Below, piece after piece: positions 1-8,420 of a stretch of 64,000 bases of DNA. Position 1 is the first letter of the stretch. Each line of letters opens with the position of its first letter. The translations under genes and the position numbers were made by a program. Source of the DNA: SKNW01 sp050485865 (GTDB lineage: Bacteria; Gemmatimonadota; Gemmatimonadetes; Longimicrobiales; Gaopeijiaceae); assembly GCA_050485865.1 (NCBI GenBank), contig JBJHCE010000002.1, positions 1 through 64,000 on the forward strand, given 5' to 3'. The notes under the pieces are model-generated. The model had not been told where the DNA came from, did not search any database, and was given only the letters and a program-made list of their open reading frames with translations.

Positions 1-24
1 GACCCCGACCCCGACCCCGACCCC
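1..24. repeat. GACCCC hexamer tandem repeat at the window edge
   Basis: About four head-to-tail copies of GACCCC. On the minus strand they encode a Gly-Val run inside the metallophosphoesterase. The array may continue beyond the window. Confidence 0.6.
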
Positions 25-519
25 CGGGTGACCCCGCACCACCAGGATGTTCCACCGCGCCTCCGGATCAGGGCGGAGCTCCGGGAAGGGAGGGCGCACC
101 ACCGCCCGATGGGGCACGAGGAGCACGTGGGCACCCAGCGCACGAAAGTGCACCGCCCGGGGCGCCCCCGCCGCCGCCTCCACCCCGGGCACCGCGTCGA
201 GAACCGCCACCGGCCCGGGGTCCCCCGACGACGCCGGCGTGTCCGATTCCCCGGCGATCGCAAGGACCGGCACCTCCGGAAGGAGCTCCTGCAGCCGACG
301 CACGCCGCGGGTGAGGGTGAGGAACGCCGAGGAGGGCGGGTCCGGCCGGTCGAAGAGGTCCCCGGCGAGCACCACCAGGTCCGGCGCCACCCGCCCCACC
401 TCCTGGATCGCCTGGTGGAAGGCGGTGGCGAGGTCCCGCTCCCGGAGGTTTCCCCCCCGCTCCATGCGCGGAAACGGGCGGTGCCCCAGGTGGAGATCGG
501 AAAGGTGAGCGACCCGCAC
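1..519 (-). CDS. Metallophosphoesterase, SbcD/Mre11-like (3' end cut by window edge)
   Basis: Calcineurin-like metallophosphoesterase, most like the nuclease domain of SbcD/Mre11. Translation from GTG at 519 starts VRVAHLSDLHLG, giving the metal-binding DxH motif (D8, H10), followed by a GDLFDRP motif near residue 50. The third family motif, normally GNHD, reads GESD here, so an expected metal or phosphate ligand is missing. The GTG lies 3 bp after the stop of the upstream membrane-protein gene, suggesting one operon. The last codons before the window edge form a Gly-Val repeat. The C-terminus is outside the window, so nuclease versus general phosphoesterase cannot be decided. Confidence 0.75.
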   Translation of the reverse strand, partial: MRVAHLSDLHLGHRPFPRMERGGNLRERDLATAFHQAIQEVGRVAPDLVVLAGDLFDRPDPPSSAFLTLTRGVRRLQELLPEVPVLAIAGESDTPASSGDPGPVAVLDAVPGVEAAAGAPRAVHFRALGAHVLLVPHRAVVRPPFPELRPDPEARWNILVVRGHPGVGVGVGV

Positions 520-522
520 GCT

Positions 523-1881
523 TCAGCCCACCGCCTCGATCCCCACGTTGATCCTGGCGAAGGCCCCGACCCGGTCGGGCCAGCAGACCCGGTCCACCCC
601 GCCCGCCAGGACGAACCCGGTCCGCCCATGCTCCGAGGGCCCCAGGTACCCGACGGCGGAACCGAGCTCCACGAACCCGCCGCGGAGCGCCTCGAGGAAC
701 CCCCCGTCACCGTCCCCTTCGTCCACGTCGAGGAGCACCACGGTGCCTTCGGGGGAAAGGGATGCACGGAGCTCCGCCCACCCCTCCGGTCCGGGGTTCC
801 CCCCGGGGCGCCCTCCCCCGGGGGCCAGAAAGACCCGGTCCCAGGTGGAAACGGAGCCCTCGCCCAGGTCCCCTGGGCCGGCGGGCTCCCCGTGCCGGGA
901 GACCTCCACCGGGCCCCGGACCTTCGCCCCCGGAAGGGTCTCGAGAAGGGTCCGGACCCGCTCCGGCTCCGGGTCCACCACCCGGATCCGGGCCTCTGCC
1001 GGCGCGGAGGCGAGTGCGGTGGGGAGCGCCCGCCACCCGGAGACGAGTACCGTCGCGGGGGGAGGAAGGAGTCCCAGGAGCGCCTCCTCGAGGGCCTGGT
1101 CCCGGGCCAGCGTCGGCCCCCCCGCAGCTTCACGGACCAGGACCGCCCCGCCACTGTCGATCCACCCGATCCGGTGGACCGCGGGGCGAGTTCCCCGGGC
1201 CCGGAACCGCACGAGGGGCGCCTCCGGGTCGGCCACGTCCACCTGGACGATCTCGTCCAGGAGCCACCCGTGGGCCAGCGCACCCCCCGAGGTGGAGACC
1301 ACGGCGAGGAGGAGCACGGCGGTGGGGGAGAGGGCGGGAAAGAAGAGGTGCCCCAGGAGGATCAGGGCGAACGCGGCCCCGAAGAAGGCGGGGGGCGCAG
1401 GTGAGGTACCGGCTCCGCCGGGAGCCCCGCCGGTCCGTGCGAGCGCCGGAGCCGCGAGGAGGAGCCCGCCGGCGTAGAGGGGAAGTGCCACGAGGAGGGC
1501 GAGTCCGGCCCCCTGCGAGAGGGCCCGTGCCTCGAACCCGCTGAAGAGCTCCCATCCACCCGAGAACACCGCGGCCCCGGTAAAGGCCACCAGGAGAAAG
1601 AGCCACCGTCGCCGGACCTCCTCGATGGCTCGCCCTGGAACGAGCGAGGCCCCCACCACCGCCCCCACACCGGGCGGAATCTCCGGCTCCGCGCGGCGTC
1701 GCCCCCCCGCGGCGAGCCCCGCCCCGAGGGCCGCGCTCCCCGTGGCCACCACCACGGTGAGGGCGGGAAGCAGGCCGGGCCCACCATAGAGGAGGAGGCC
1801 CGCGGCCACCTGCATCCCAAGCGCGAGCGCACCTCCGGCGAGGAAGGCCGGGACGCCACCCCGCCAGGCGGGAGCGCTCAT
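523..1881 (-). CDS. Polytopic membrane protein with C-terminal spermidine-synthase-like domain
   Basis: A 452-residue protein of unknown function. Roughly the first 210 residues hold about six hydrophobic segments. The C-terminal half is soluble and looks like a Rossmann fold of the spermidine-synthase/methyltransferase type: a strand at ATVLVSGW, an acidic strand end at RIRVVDPEPERV, then SPEGTVVLLDVDEGDGD. I see no clear glycine-rich SAM motif, so catalysis is doubtful. The ATG at 1881 overlaps the flavin reductase stop as ATGA, so the two are probably translationally coupled. Membrane proteins fused to spermidine-synthase-like domains are a known architecture of largely unknown role. Confidence 0.6.
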   Translation of the reverse strand: MSAPAWRGGVPAFLAGGALALGMQVAAGLLLYGGPGLLPALTVVVATGSAALGAGLAAGGRRRAEPEIPPGVGAVVGASLVPGRAIEEVRRRWLFLLVAFTGAAVFSGGWELFSGFEARALSQGAGLALLVALPLYAGGLLLAAPALARTGGAPGGAGTSPAPPAFFGAAFALILLGHLFFPALSPTAVLLLAVVSTSGGALAHGWLLDEIVQVDVADPEAPLVRFRARGTRPAVHRIGWIDSGGAVLVREAAGGPTLARDQALEEALLGLLPPPATVLVSGWRALPTALASAPAEARIRVVDPEPERVRTLLETLPGAKVRGPVEVSRHGEPAGPGDLGEGSVSTWDRVFLAPGGGRPGGNPGPEGWAELRASLSPEGTVVLLDVDEGDGDGGFLEALRGGFVELGSAVGYLGPSEHGRTGFVLAGGVDRVCWPDRVGAFARINVGIEAVG

Positions 1882-2357
1882 CGGGCCACCGTGCCGTACC
1901 CCCCGCGGAAGAAGACGAGGGGTTCTCCCCCGTCTGCATGCCCCGCCGCCTCCACCCGCCCGAAGAAGACCGTGTGGTCCCCGGCCTCCACCGTCTTCCA
2001 GAGGGTGCAGTCGAGCCAGGCCAGGGCCCCCTCGAGAACGGGCGACCCGGTGACCCCGAAGCGGGTGGAAACGTTCTCGAACCGGTCCTCCGGGTCCTCG
2101 GCGGCGAAGCGCCACGAGAGCGCCTCGTCCTCGCGGCGGAGGAGGGAGATCGCGAAGGCCCCCGCCTCGAGGAGCGCGCCCCGGGACCGGGAGCCATGGT
2201 CCACCGAAAAGAGGACCAGGGGCGGATCCAGGGAGACGGAAGCGAGGGAGTTGCAGGTGAGCCCCACGTACCCCCCGTCGGGTGTGCGCGCGGTGGCCAC
2301 CGCCACCCCGGTCACGAAGTGCCCCATGGTCTTTCGGAAGCGGTCCCCGTCGATCAT
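1878..2357 (-). CDS. Flavin reductase domain protein (HpaC-like)
   Basis: A 159-residue, single-domain flavin reductase of the FMN-binding split-barrel family, which uses NAD(P)H to reduce free FMN or FAD for a partner monooxygenase. Visible family signatures are FRKTMGHFVTGVAVAT at the N-terminus, the GLTCNSLASVSLDPPLVLF segment, and WLDCTLWKTVEAGDHTVFFG near the C-terminus. The ATG at 2357 is preceded by a G-rich ribosome-binding stretch. It is the first gene of the minus-strand set running to the window edge. No flavin-dependent monooxygenase is adjacent, so the partner is unknown. Confidence 0.88.
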   Translation of the reverse strand: MIDGDRFRKTMGHFVTGVAVATARTPDGGYVGLTCNSLASVSLDPPLVLFSVDHGSRSRGALLEAGAFAISLLRREDEALSWRFAAEDPEDRFENVSTRFGVTGSPVLEGALAWLDCTLWKTVEAGDHTVFFGRVEAAGHADGGEPLVFFRGGYGTVAR

Positions 2358-2495
2358 CCCATCCCCCCCGGTGACGCGCCCGGAGCTTTGCGTTCGAAGG
2401 ACCGGCGCGGTAGCTTCGGGGGCCGGATCCCCGGTCGGTGCGGCGGGACCGGAGTCCGGGCCCACCTCGCCTCCAGGCCCCACTTCCGAATCCCG

Positions 2496-3548
2496 ATGCA
2501 TCCCAAGGTAGCGCCCCCCCTCGCCCTGTGCGTGATCTTAACCGCCCTCCCCGGGTGCGACAACGTCGAATGGGGTGGGGTGGACGTGGCCCTCCGGCCC
2601 CCGGAGCCCCCACCGCAGACGGTCCTCCCTCAGGACCTCGAGGAGGGAGCCGAGCCGGTGCTCCTCCCCGTGGAGACGGGGCCGGTTCTCTACCTCGTCG
2701 AGCGGAGCGGGAGCACGGCCACGATCCTCCCGGTGGCCAGGATCACACCAGGGGGGCTCGAACCCCTCCCGGACCCGGAGGACACCCCGGACCTCGTCCA
2801 GCGGTTCCCCCTGGAGCGGTGGGAGCCCGGTGCGGAGTTCATTCTCCTGGACCGGGGGACCCGGGCGGGCACCTTCCACCCCGACGGATCGGTGGCGCCG
2901 GACCTGGAACGCTGCCTCCTCCGGCCCCGGGGGGGCGGGCGGGTGGAGCTCCGGCCCGAGGCCCAGGGGGGCACCCGCTTCCTGGCCCTGGCCCGCACGG
3001 ACCTGGGCGCCCTGGGGAGGCGCGAGCTGGTAGGGGACCCGGGGGCCGGCTGGGCCTCCTACCCGGGCCCGCAGGAGCTCAGGACCGCCGCCCTCTCCGC
3101 GGCCCGCTTCACCCTGGAGCGGGGCTCGATCCCCTGGCCCCCGTCCCTCCCGGAGATTCTCCGGGACCAGCGGGGCGTCCTCCTCCCCGGAGGCGAGGCC
3201 GGGCTCGCGGCAACCCTCACCTTCGGGGGTGACCTGGAGGTGGGGCGGGTCCCGGTGTCGGGGTACGGGCTCTTCGTGATCGCCCGACCGGGCACCGGAG
3301 CGAGCTGGACCCCGGTCTGGTCCTGGTACCAGCCGGTCCGATCGGGGAAGGCCTTCGTCCGCGCCCTTGCCGAGGGGTCCGCCGCCCCGGCCTCCGAAGG
3401 CGTCCGCACGCAGCTCGTCCTGGAGGTTCTGGGCGAGGACCGGAGCTGGCTCGCGGTGGTGGAAGGGTCCGACGAGGGGTGGGCGCTCGCGTACCAGGAT
3501 CCCTGTGGAGTCGCCCCGGCGAGCACGGCGCTCCGGAACTGGCCCTGA
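2496..3548 (+). CDS. Predicted lipoprotein of unknown function
   Basis: A 350-residue protein with an N-terminal signal ending in a lipobox, LTALPGC, so it is probably lipid-anchored. The remainder is rich in Pro, Gly and Glu with short beta-prone stretches and no family I recognise. It ends 14 bp before the BtuF-like gene on the same strand and is likely cotranscribed with that importer. It could be an accessory surface or periplasmic factor for the transporter, but nothing in the sequence proves it. The start ATG is divergent from the flavin reductase, 138 bp apart. Confidence 0.7.
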   Translation: MHPKVAPPLALCVILTALPGCDNVEWGGVDVALRPPEPPPQTVLPQDLEEGAEPVLLPVETGPVLYLVERSGSTATILPVARITPGGLEPLPDPEDTPDLVQRFPLERWEPGAEFILLDRGTRAGTFHPDGSVAPDLERCLLRPRGGGRVELRPEAQGGTRFLALARTDLGALGRRELVGDPGAGWASYPGPQELRTAALSAARFTLERGSIPWPPSLPEILRDQRGVLLPGGEAGLAATLTFGGDLEVGRVPVSGYGLFVIARPGTGASWTPVWSWYQPVRSGKAFVRALAEGSAAPASEGVRTQLVLEVLGEDRSWLAVVEGSDEGWALAYQDPCGVAPASTALRNWP

Positions 3549-3562
3549 GGGGAGGCTCGCCC

Positions 3563-4495
3563 GTGGCCTGGCTCACCCCCCCGCGGCTGCGGGTCCGCTT
3601 CGCCGTCCTCCTCCCTCTCCTCCTCGGCCCCCTCGGGGTCCTTCCCCTTGCGGGGTGTGGGGATGCGGAGGGTCCGGCGGCGCGCGGGGACGGGTCCCTC
3701 GGCACCCCGCCACCCGGAAGCGCGGGCCACGAGGTCGTGGATGACGCGGGGCGCCGGTGGAGTTTCGAGGCCCCCCCGATGCGGATCGTATCCCTGGTCC
3801 CGGCCGCCACCGGGGTCCTCCTGGCCCTGGGCGAGGGGGAGCGGATCGTCGGGCGGACGGAGTACGACCTCGAGCCGGAACTCGCCGGTCTCCCCTCGGT
3901 GGGGGGCGGGCTCGAGCCCTCCATCGAACGGCTCCTGGCCCTCGCTCCCGACCTCGTGATTCGCTACGAGGGGCCGAGCGACCGGAGCACCGCCCTCCAC
4001 CTGGACCGGGCCGGGATCCCCCACCTCGCGGTCCGCCCCGACACGATCGGCGACATCTTCCGGATCATCGGGAACCTGGGAGTGGTGCTCGGACGCGCAG
4101 GCGAGGCCCGTGCCCTCGTGGCCGGGATCGAAGGCGAGATCGAGGCGGTGTCCGAGGCGGTCGAGGGGGTCAGGCGGCCCCGGGTGGTGATCCTCCTCGG
4201 GGGCGACCCGCCGTGGGTCTCGGCTCGGGCGACCTTTCTCCACGAGATCGTGGAGCTCGCCGGGGCCACGAACGTCTTCGGGGGAGAGGGACCGCTCTTC
4301 GCCCCGGTGTCGGTGGAGGAGATCCTGGCCCGCGCTCCCGAGGTCGTGGTCACCACCCCGGATACCCGGATCCCCCCGGGGCTCCGGGCGCTTCCGGTGG
4401 TGCGGGCCCCGGCGTCGGTAGTGAGCCCCGGGGCCGGCGTGGGCGCGTCGGCGCGGGAGATCGCCCGGCTCCTGCACCCGGACCGCTTCCGGTGA
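3563..4495 (+). CDS. ABC transporter substrate-binding lipoprotein, BtuF/FhuD class
   Basis: A 310-residue class III periplasmic binding protein for vitamin B12, haem or an iron chelate. I chose GTG at 3563 because GGGAGG lies eight bases upstream and the protein then begins with a signal ending in the lipobox LPLAGC. The mature part carries the usual helical-backbone signature: MRIVSLVPAATGVLLALG, a GEGERIVGRTEYD segment, then LLALAPDLVI. It overlaps the permease gene by four bases (GTGA). The substrate is not readable from sequence; cobalamin is the commonest for this subgroup. No cobalamin riboswitch is visible upstream. Confidence 0.85.
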   Translation: MAWLTPPRLRVRFAVLLPLLLGPLGVLPLAGCGDAEGPAARGDGSLGTPPPGSAGHEVVDDAGRRWSFEAPPMRIVSLVPAATGVLLALGEGERIVGRTEYDLEPELAGLPSVGGGLEPSIERLLALAPDLVIRYEGPSDRSTALHLDRAGIPHLAVRPDTIGDIFRIIGNLGVVLGRAGEARALVAGIEGEIEAVSEAVEGVRRPRVVILLGGDPPWVSARATFLHEIVELAGATNVFGGEGPLFAPVSVEEILARAPEVVVTTPDTRIPPGLRALPVVRAPASVVSPGAGVGASAREIARLLHPDRFR

Positions 4496-5487
4496 CCCGG
4501 CATCCCGGGGTCCTCGGGGTCCTCCTCCTCCTGGCCTCCCTCGCCGTGGCCTGGGCGGGGATCCGCTTCGGTTCCGTGTCCATGTCCGGGGGGGACTTCC
4601 GGGCGGTCCTCTCCGGGTCGGGCGACCCCCTCCTCCGCCTCATCGTGGTGGAGCACCGGGCCCCCCGGGTGGCCATGGGGTTCCTCGTGGGGGGCGGGCT
4701 CGCCCTGGCCGGGGCGGTGTTCCAGGCCCTCCTCCGGAACCCACTGGCGGAGCCCTACATTCTCGGGATCTCCGGGGGCGCGGCGGCGGGGGCGGTGGGG
4801 ATCCTCGCGCTGGGGCTCGCCAGCGAGGTGTCGTGGTACCTTCCCGCCGCCGCCTTCGCCGGGGCGATCATGGCCATCGGCCTCGTGTTCGGGGTCGCCA
4901 CTTCGGCGGACCGGAGGCTCGACGTCCGGGTGCTTCTCCTGTCGGGGGTCGTGGTGGGCGCCTTCTTCGGGGCGGTCATCGCGCTCATCCTCGCCCTTTC
5001 CGACGCCCCCACGCTCAGAAGCGCGGTACTCTGGATGATGGGGAGCCTCTCCCCCGCCACCTGGCGGACGGTGGGGGTGGTGGCGGCGTACACGATCCCG
5101 GCGGCCCTCGTCCTCCTCGGGCTCGCCCGGGCCCTCAACCTGATGGCCATCGGCGAGGAGACGGCCGGCTACCTGGGTACCCGGGTCGAGGGGACGAAGC
5201 GGGTGGCCTACGGGGTCGCCTCCCTCGTGGCCGCGGCCGGGGTGGCCTTCGTCGGGGTGATCGGCTTCGTGGGGCTCGTGGTTCCCCACGCGGTCCGCCT
5301 TCTCACCGGGCCGGACCACCGGACGCTTCTCCCCCTCTCGGCCCTGGCAGGCGGGGCCTTCCTGGTCCTCGCGGACCTGGGAGCCCGGACCGCCCTCGCC
5401 CCGACCGAGATCCCCATCGGGGTCATCACCGCCTTCGTCGGGGTGCCCTTCTTCCTCCTCCTTCTTCGGCGGAGCCTCCGCGCATGA
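4492..5487 (+). CDS. ABC transporter permease, FecCD/BtuC family
   Basis: A 331-residue inner-membrane permease of the FecCD family with about nine or ten hydrophobic helices. Family signatures include RAPRVAMGFLVGGGLALAGA, the LLRNPLAEPYILGISGGAAA segment and VGVIGFVGLVVPHAVRLL, which contacts the ATPase. It starts at GTG overlapping the stop of the binding protein and its own stop overlaps the ATPase start (ATGA), so the three genes form a tightly coupled importer operon. Works with the BtuF-like lipoprotein outside and the ATPase inside. Confidence 0.93.
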   Translation: MTRHPGVLGVLLLLASLAVAWAGIRFGSVSMSGGDFRAVLSGSGDPLLRLIVVEHRAPRVAMGFLVGGGLALAGAVFQALLRNPLAEPYILGISGGAAAGAVGILALGLASEVSWYLPAAAFAGAIMAIGLVFGVATSADRRLDVRVLLLSGVVVGAFFGAVIALILALSDAPTLRSAVLWMMGSLSPATWRTVGVVAAYTIPAALVLLGLARALNLMAIGEETAGYLGTRVEGTKRVAYGVASLVAAAGVAFVGVIGFVGLVVPHAVRLLTGPDHRTLLPLSALAGGAFLVLADLGARTALAPTEIPIGVITAFVGVPFFLLLLRRSLRA

Positions 5488-6260
5488 GACTCGAGGCCGA
5501 GGGGGTCCGGGTCCGCTACCCGGGGGCGGAAACCCCGGCGCTCGACGGGGTCTCCATTGCCGTGGAGCAGGGCTCGCTCCACGCCGTTCTGGGTCCGAAC
5601 GGGTCAGGGAAGTCGACGCTGATGCGGGCCCTCCTGGGCACGGTCCCTCTGGAGGCCGGCCAGGCCCGGATCGGGGACCGTCCGGTGCACGCCTGGCCCC
5701 GCCGCGCCCTCGCCCGGGCGGTCGGGGTCGTGACGCAGAGTGAGCCCACCGCCTTCCCCATCCGGGTCCGGGAGCTCGTGGCCATGGGCCGGTACCCGCA
5801 CCTGGGCCCCCTGGCCGCCGAGTCGCCCCGGGACCGGGAGGTGGTGCAGGAGGCCCTTCGGCGATGCGACGTGGCGGAGCTCCAGGACCGGGAGGTGGGG
5901 ACCCTCTCGGGTGGAGAGCACCAGCGGGTGCGCATTGCCCGGGCCCTGGCCCAGGAACCCCGCGCCCTCGTCCTCGACGAGCCCACGGCAAGCCTCGACA
6001 TCCGCCACGAAATGGAGATCCTCCGCCTCCTGCGGCGGTCGGCGGACGAGGGGATGGCGGTACTCCTGGTCACGCATCACCTGGACATGGCGGCGCGTTT
6101 CGCGGACCGGATCCTTCTCCTGGACCGGGGCCGGGAGGCCGCGCAGGGGAGCCCGGAGGAGGTGCTCCGGGCCGGGACCCTCGAGCGGGTCTACGGGTGG
6201 CCGGTGGATGTCCGGCCGGACGAGGTTACCGGCGCCCCCCGGGTCATTCCTCGAGGATGA
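5484..6260 (+). CDS. ABC transporter ATP-binding protein, FecE/BtuD type
   Basis: A 258-residue ATPase that powers the preceding permease. Walker A is GPNGSGKST (about residue 36), the Q-loop is VTQSE, the signature is LSGGEHQRV, Walker B is ALVLDEP with TASLDI following, and the switch histidine lies in VTHHLD. Its last 17 bases overlap the 3' end of rsgA on the opposite strand. The ATGA overlap with the permease supports coupled translation. Confidence 0.93.
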   Translation: MRLEAEGVRVRYPGAETPALDGVSIAVEQGSLHAVLGPNGSGKSTLMRALLGTVPLEAGQARIGDRPVHAWPRRALARAVGVVTQSEPTAFPIRVRELVAMGRYPHLGPLAAESPRDREVVQEALRRCDVAELQDREVGTLSGGEHQRVRIARALAQEPRALVLDEPTASLDIRHEMEILRLLRRSADEGMAVLLVTHHLDMAARFADRILLLDRGREAAQGSPEEVLRAGTLERVYGWPVDVRPDEVTGAPRVIPRG

Positions 6261-7197
6261 GCTTCCGGTAGCTCTCGAAGCGGGGCCGAGGGATCTCCCC
6301 CGCCTCCACCGCCTCCCGGACCGCGCACCCCGGCTCGTGGAGGTGGGTGCATCCCCGGAACCGGCATTCCCCGGCGCGCTCCGCGAACTCCGGAAAGGTC
6401 CAGGCGACCTCGCCGGGCTCGGGGGACCAGGCGGCCACGTCGGAGAAGCCCGGGGTATCGACCACGGAACCGCCCCCGGGAAGGGGGACGAGGCGGGCCC
6501 CCACGGTGGTGTGCCGCCCCCCGCCCGTCTTCCTTCCGACCTCACCGGTCCGGAGCTCGAGCCCCGGGAAGAGGGTGTTCAGGAGCGACGACTTCCCCAC
6601 GCCCGAGGGGCCCATGAGCACCGAGGTCCGCCCCCGGATCCGCCCTCCGAGGGCTTCCACCCCCTCCCCGGAGAGGGCGCAGGTCCGGAGGACCGGAACC
6701 CCGGAAGCGCGGAGGTGGTCCTCCAGGCGCGCCGCCTCCCGGTCCGCCTCGGGAAGGTCGAGCTTGTTCGCCACGACCAGGCGGTCGAGTCCGGAGATCC
6801 CGGCGAGCACGAGGAAGCGGTCGACATGCTCGGGACTGAGGGGGGGGCGGACCAGGGAGGTCACGATCACCGCCAGGTCCACGTTCGCCGCCACGACCTT
6901 GGCCTTTCGTCCGCGGAGCCCCGCCCGGACGAGCTCCGAGCGCCGGGGCTCCACCTCCTCCACGATCCACCCCCCGTCGCCGGTTGAGGCGAGGCGGACC
7001 CGGTCGCCGGCCACGAGGCGCTCCCCCGTCCGGACCTCCTGCTTGAGCCGCCCCCGGAGAAACGCCTCGAGGGCCACGTCCCCGCCGTCGGGAAGCACGC
7101 GGTAGACCCCGCCCACCGTCTCCAGGAGGGTACCCACGCACGAGGCCCCCGGCGACGGATCCGCCGGGGGCCTCGAACGGGACTGAACCGGGGGCAC
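6244..7197 (-). CDS. rsgA: Ribosome small-subunit-dependent GTPase A
   Basis: Circularly permuted GTPase that matures the 30S subunit. From the GTG at 7197 it has 317 residues: OB-fold to about residue 95, G4 motif NKLD (144-147), G1 GPSGVGKS (196-203), G3 DTPG (247-250), and a C-terminal zinc site with C278, C283, H285 and C291. The first twenty residues are low-complexity and are encoded by a perfect 14-bp stem-loop, so GTG at 7137 (VGTLLETVGG) is a serious alternative start that fits the family better. It follows the sigma-factor gene by 14 bp on the same strand. Family assignment is certain; the start is not. Confidence 0.95.
   Translation of the reverse strand: MPPVQSRSRPPADPSPGASCVGTLLETVGGVYRVLPDGGDVALEAFLRGRLKQEVRTGERLVAGDRVRLASTGDGGWIVEEVEPRRSELVRAGLRGRKAKVVAANVDLAVIVTSLVRPPLSPEHVDRFLVLAGISGLDRLVVANKLDLPEADREAARLEDHLRASGVPVLRTCALSGEGVEALGGRIRGRTSVLMGPSGVGKSSLLNTLFPGLELRTGEVGRKTGGGRHTTVGARLVPLPGGGSVVDTPGFSDVAAWSPEPGEVAWTFPEFAERAGECRFRGCTHLHEPGCAVREAVEAGEIPRPRFESYRKLILEE
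7141..7175 (-). promoter_or_regulatory. Perfect 14-bp stem-loop at the rsgA 5' end
   Basis: Positions 7141-7154 and 7162-7175 are exact reverse complements with a 7-base loop. On the minus strand it lies 37 bases after the sigma-factor stop and just before the alternative rsgA start at 7137. There is no U-run, so it is more likely a processing, attenuation or translation-control element than a classic terminator. Confidence 0.6.
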
Positions 7198-7211
7198 GGA
7201 GCCGGGAGGAA

Positions 7212-8120
7212 TCAGGCGGCGAACGACTCCAGCGCGTCGCCCTTCTCCCCCTCGCGGAGGCGGCGGAGCGCACGGTCCCGGAGCTGGCGGATCCGCTCGC
7301 GCGTCACCCCCAGCATGTTCCCGATCTCCTCGAGGGTGTGCTCCCGCTCGCCGTCGAGGCCGAAGTAGAGCCGGAGGACCTTCGCATCCCGGGGCTCCAG
7401 GGTATCGAGGGCTCCGCGCACCGCCTCGGAGAGGAGGCGCCCCTCCACGTCCTGCTCGGGCTCGGCAGCCTCCTCGTTGATGAAGCGCTCGACGAGCTGG
7501 GAGTCCTCCGAGTCACCGATGGGGGCATCGAGCCGGATCTCGGCGGCGTTCAGCGTCTGGAGCGACTCGATGAGCTCGGGCGTGAGGTCCGTGGCGGCGG
7601 AAAGCTCCTCGGGGTTGGGCTCCCGGCCGAGCTCCTGCTTGAGCCGCTCCTTCTCGCGGAAGATCCGGGCCAGGTCCGAGGCCCGGTTCAGGGGCACGCG
7701 AACGGAGCGTCCGTGGTTCGCCAGCGCGGCCAGGATCGCCTGCCGGATCCACCAGACGGCGTAGGAAATGAACTTCACTCCCTGCTCGGGATCGAACTTC
7801 CGGGCGGCGGTGACGAGCCCGACATTCCCCTCCTGGATCAGGTCGGTGAGGGAAACACCGCGGTTCTGGTACTTCTTTGCCACCGAGATCACGAACCGGA
7901 GATTGGCCCGGGCAAGCTCCTGGACGGCGTCCTCGTCTCCCGCCTGGGCGAGCGCGCCGAGCTCCTTCTCGCGCTCGGGCGTGATGAGTTCGTGCCGGCT
8001 CACGTCGCGCAGGTACTGGTCCAGCGCCGACTGCTCCTCGATGGACGCATCGAAGCCGTTCAGGGGGTTCCCCGAACGGCCCTTCTTCTTTCGTCCCTTC
8101 GAGGGGGTGGAGGTCGCCAT
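7212..8120 (-). CDS. RpoD-like RNA polymerase sigma factor
   Basis: A 302-residue sigma-70 family factor lacking the long acidic region 1.1 of housekeeping RpoD. It has region 1.2 (ALDQYLRDVSRHELITPERE), region 2 with the -10-recognising segment KFISYAVWWIRQAILAAL, region 3, and region 4 with LEEIGNMLGVTRERIRQL as the -35 helix-turn-helix. AAGGAG lies about eight bases before the ATG at 8120. The N-terminus is a short basic tail, GRKKKGR. It precedes rsgA on the same strand. A paralogue lies at 32581-33441. Which is primary and which is alternative cannot be told here. Confidence 0.93.
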   Translation of the reverse strand: MATSTPSKGRKKKGRSGNPLNGFDASIEEQSALDQYLRDVSRHELITPEREKELGALAQAGDEDAVQELARANLRFVISVAKKYQNRGVSLTDLIQEGNVGLVTAARKFDPEQGVKFISYAVWWIRQAILAALANHGRSVRVPLNRASDLARIFREKERLKQELGREPNPEELSAATDLTPELIESLQTLNAAEIRLDAPIGDSEDSQLVERFINEEAAEPEQDVEGRLLSEAVRGALDTLEPRDAKVLRLYFGLDGEREHTLEEIGNMLGVTRERIRQLRDRALRRLREGEKGDALESFAA

Positions 8121-8420
8121 GTCCTGTATTCTCCTTGACGAAACCGGGGAAACGCCGGGGGGCACCCCCGGGTGGGGCGCCGTTCCGGAAAGCTCCGGTT
8201 TCAGGTTCGATCTCTTGCGGGCTCCGGGGGTGTCCGGAACGGGTCCGGACTCCCGGGCGTGGCCCATGTGCCTTGGGGGGATCTGCGTGCGGAAAGGTAC
8301 CCTTCCGGAAACCGCAGGATCCTTAGCCCCCCAACCTAGGCTGCGGCACCGGACAAGTAAAGTGTCTCCTTGTCCCACCCCTCCGGATGGTGCCGAACCT
8401 GACGGGAGTTGCAAGACACT
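8121..8420. promoter_or_regulatory. 300-bp intergenic leader of the sigma-factor gene
   Basis: No gene. It lies between the HD-domain gene stop and the sigma-factor start, both on the minus strand, and so should hold the sigma promoter. The part nearest the HD gene contains inverted repeats (8351-8375, and AAGTGTCT at 8360-8367 with AGACACTT at 8414-8421). I cannot assign -10 and -35 boxes confidently. Confidence 0.5.
8351..8375. promoter_or_regulatory. GGACAAG/CTTGTCC inverted repeat, possible operator
   Basis: Perfect 7-bp arms (8351-8357 and 8369-8375) separated by 11 bases, about 230 bp upstream of the sigma-factor start and 46 bases past the HD-gene stop. The form suits a dimeric regulator; no U-run follows, so a terminator is less likely. 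Confidence 0.4.

Noticed and set aside
2358..2495. Possible cobalamin riboswitch before the importer operon
   Set aside because: The gap is only 138 bp and lacks the conserved B12-box sequence.
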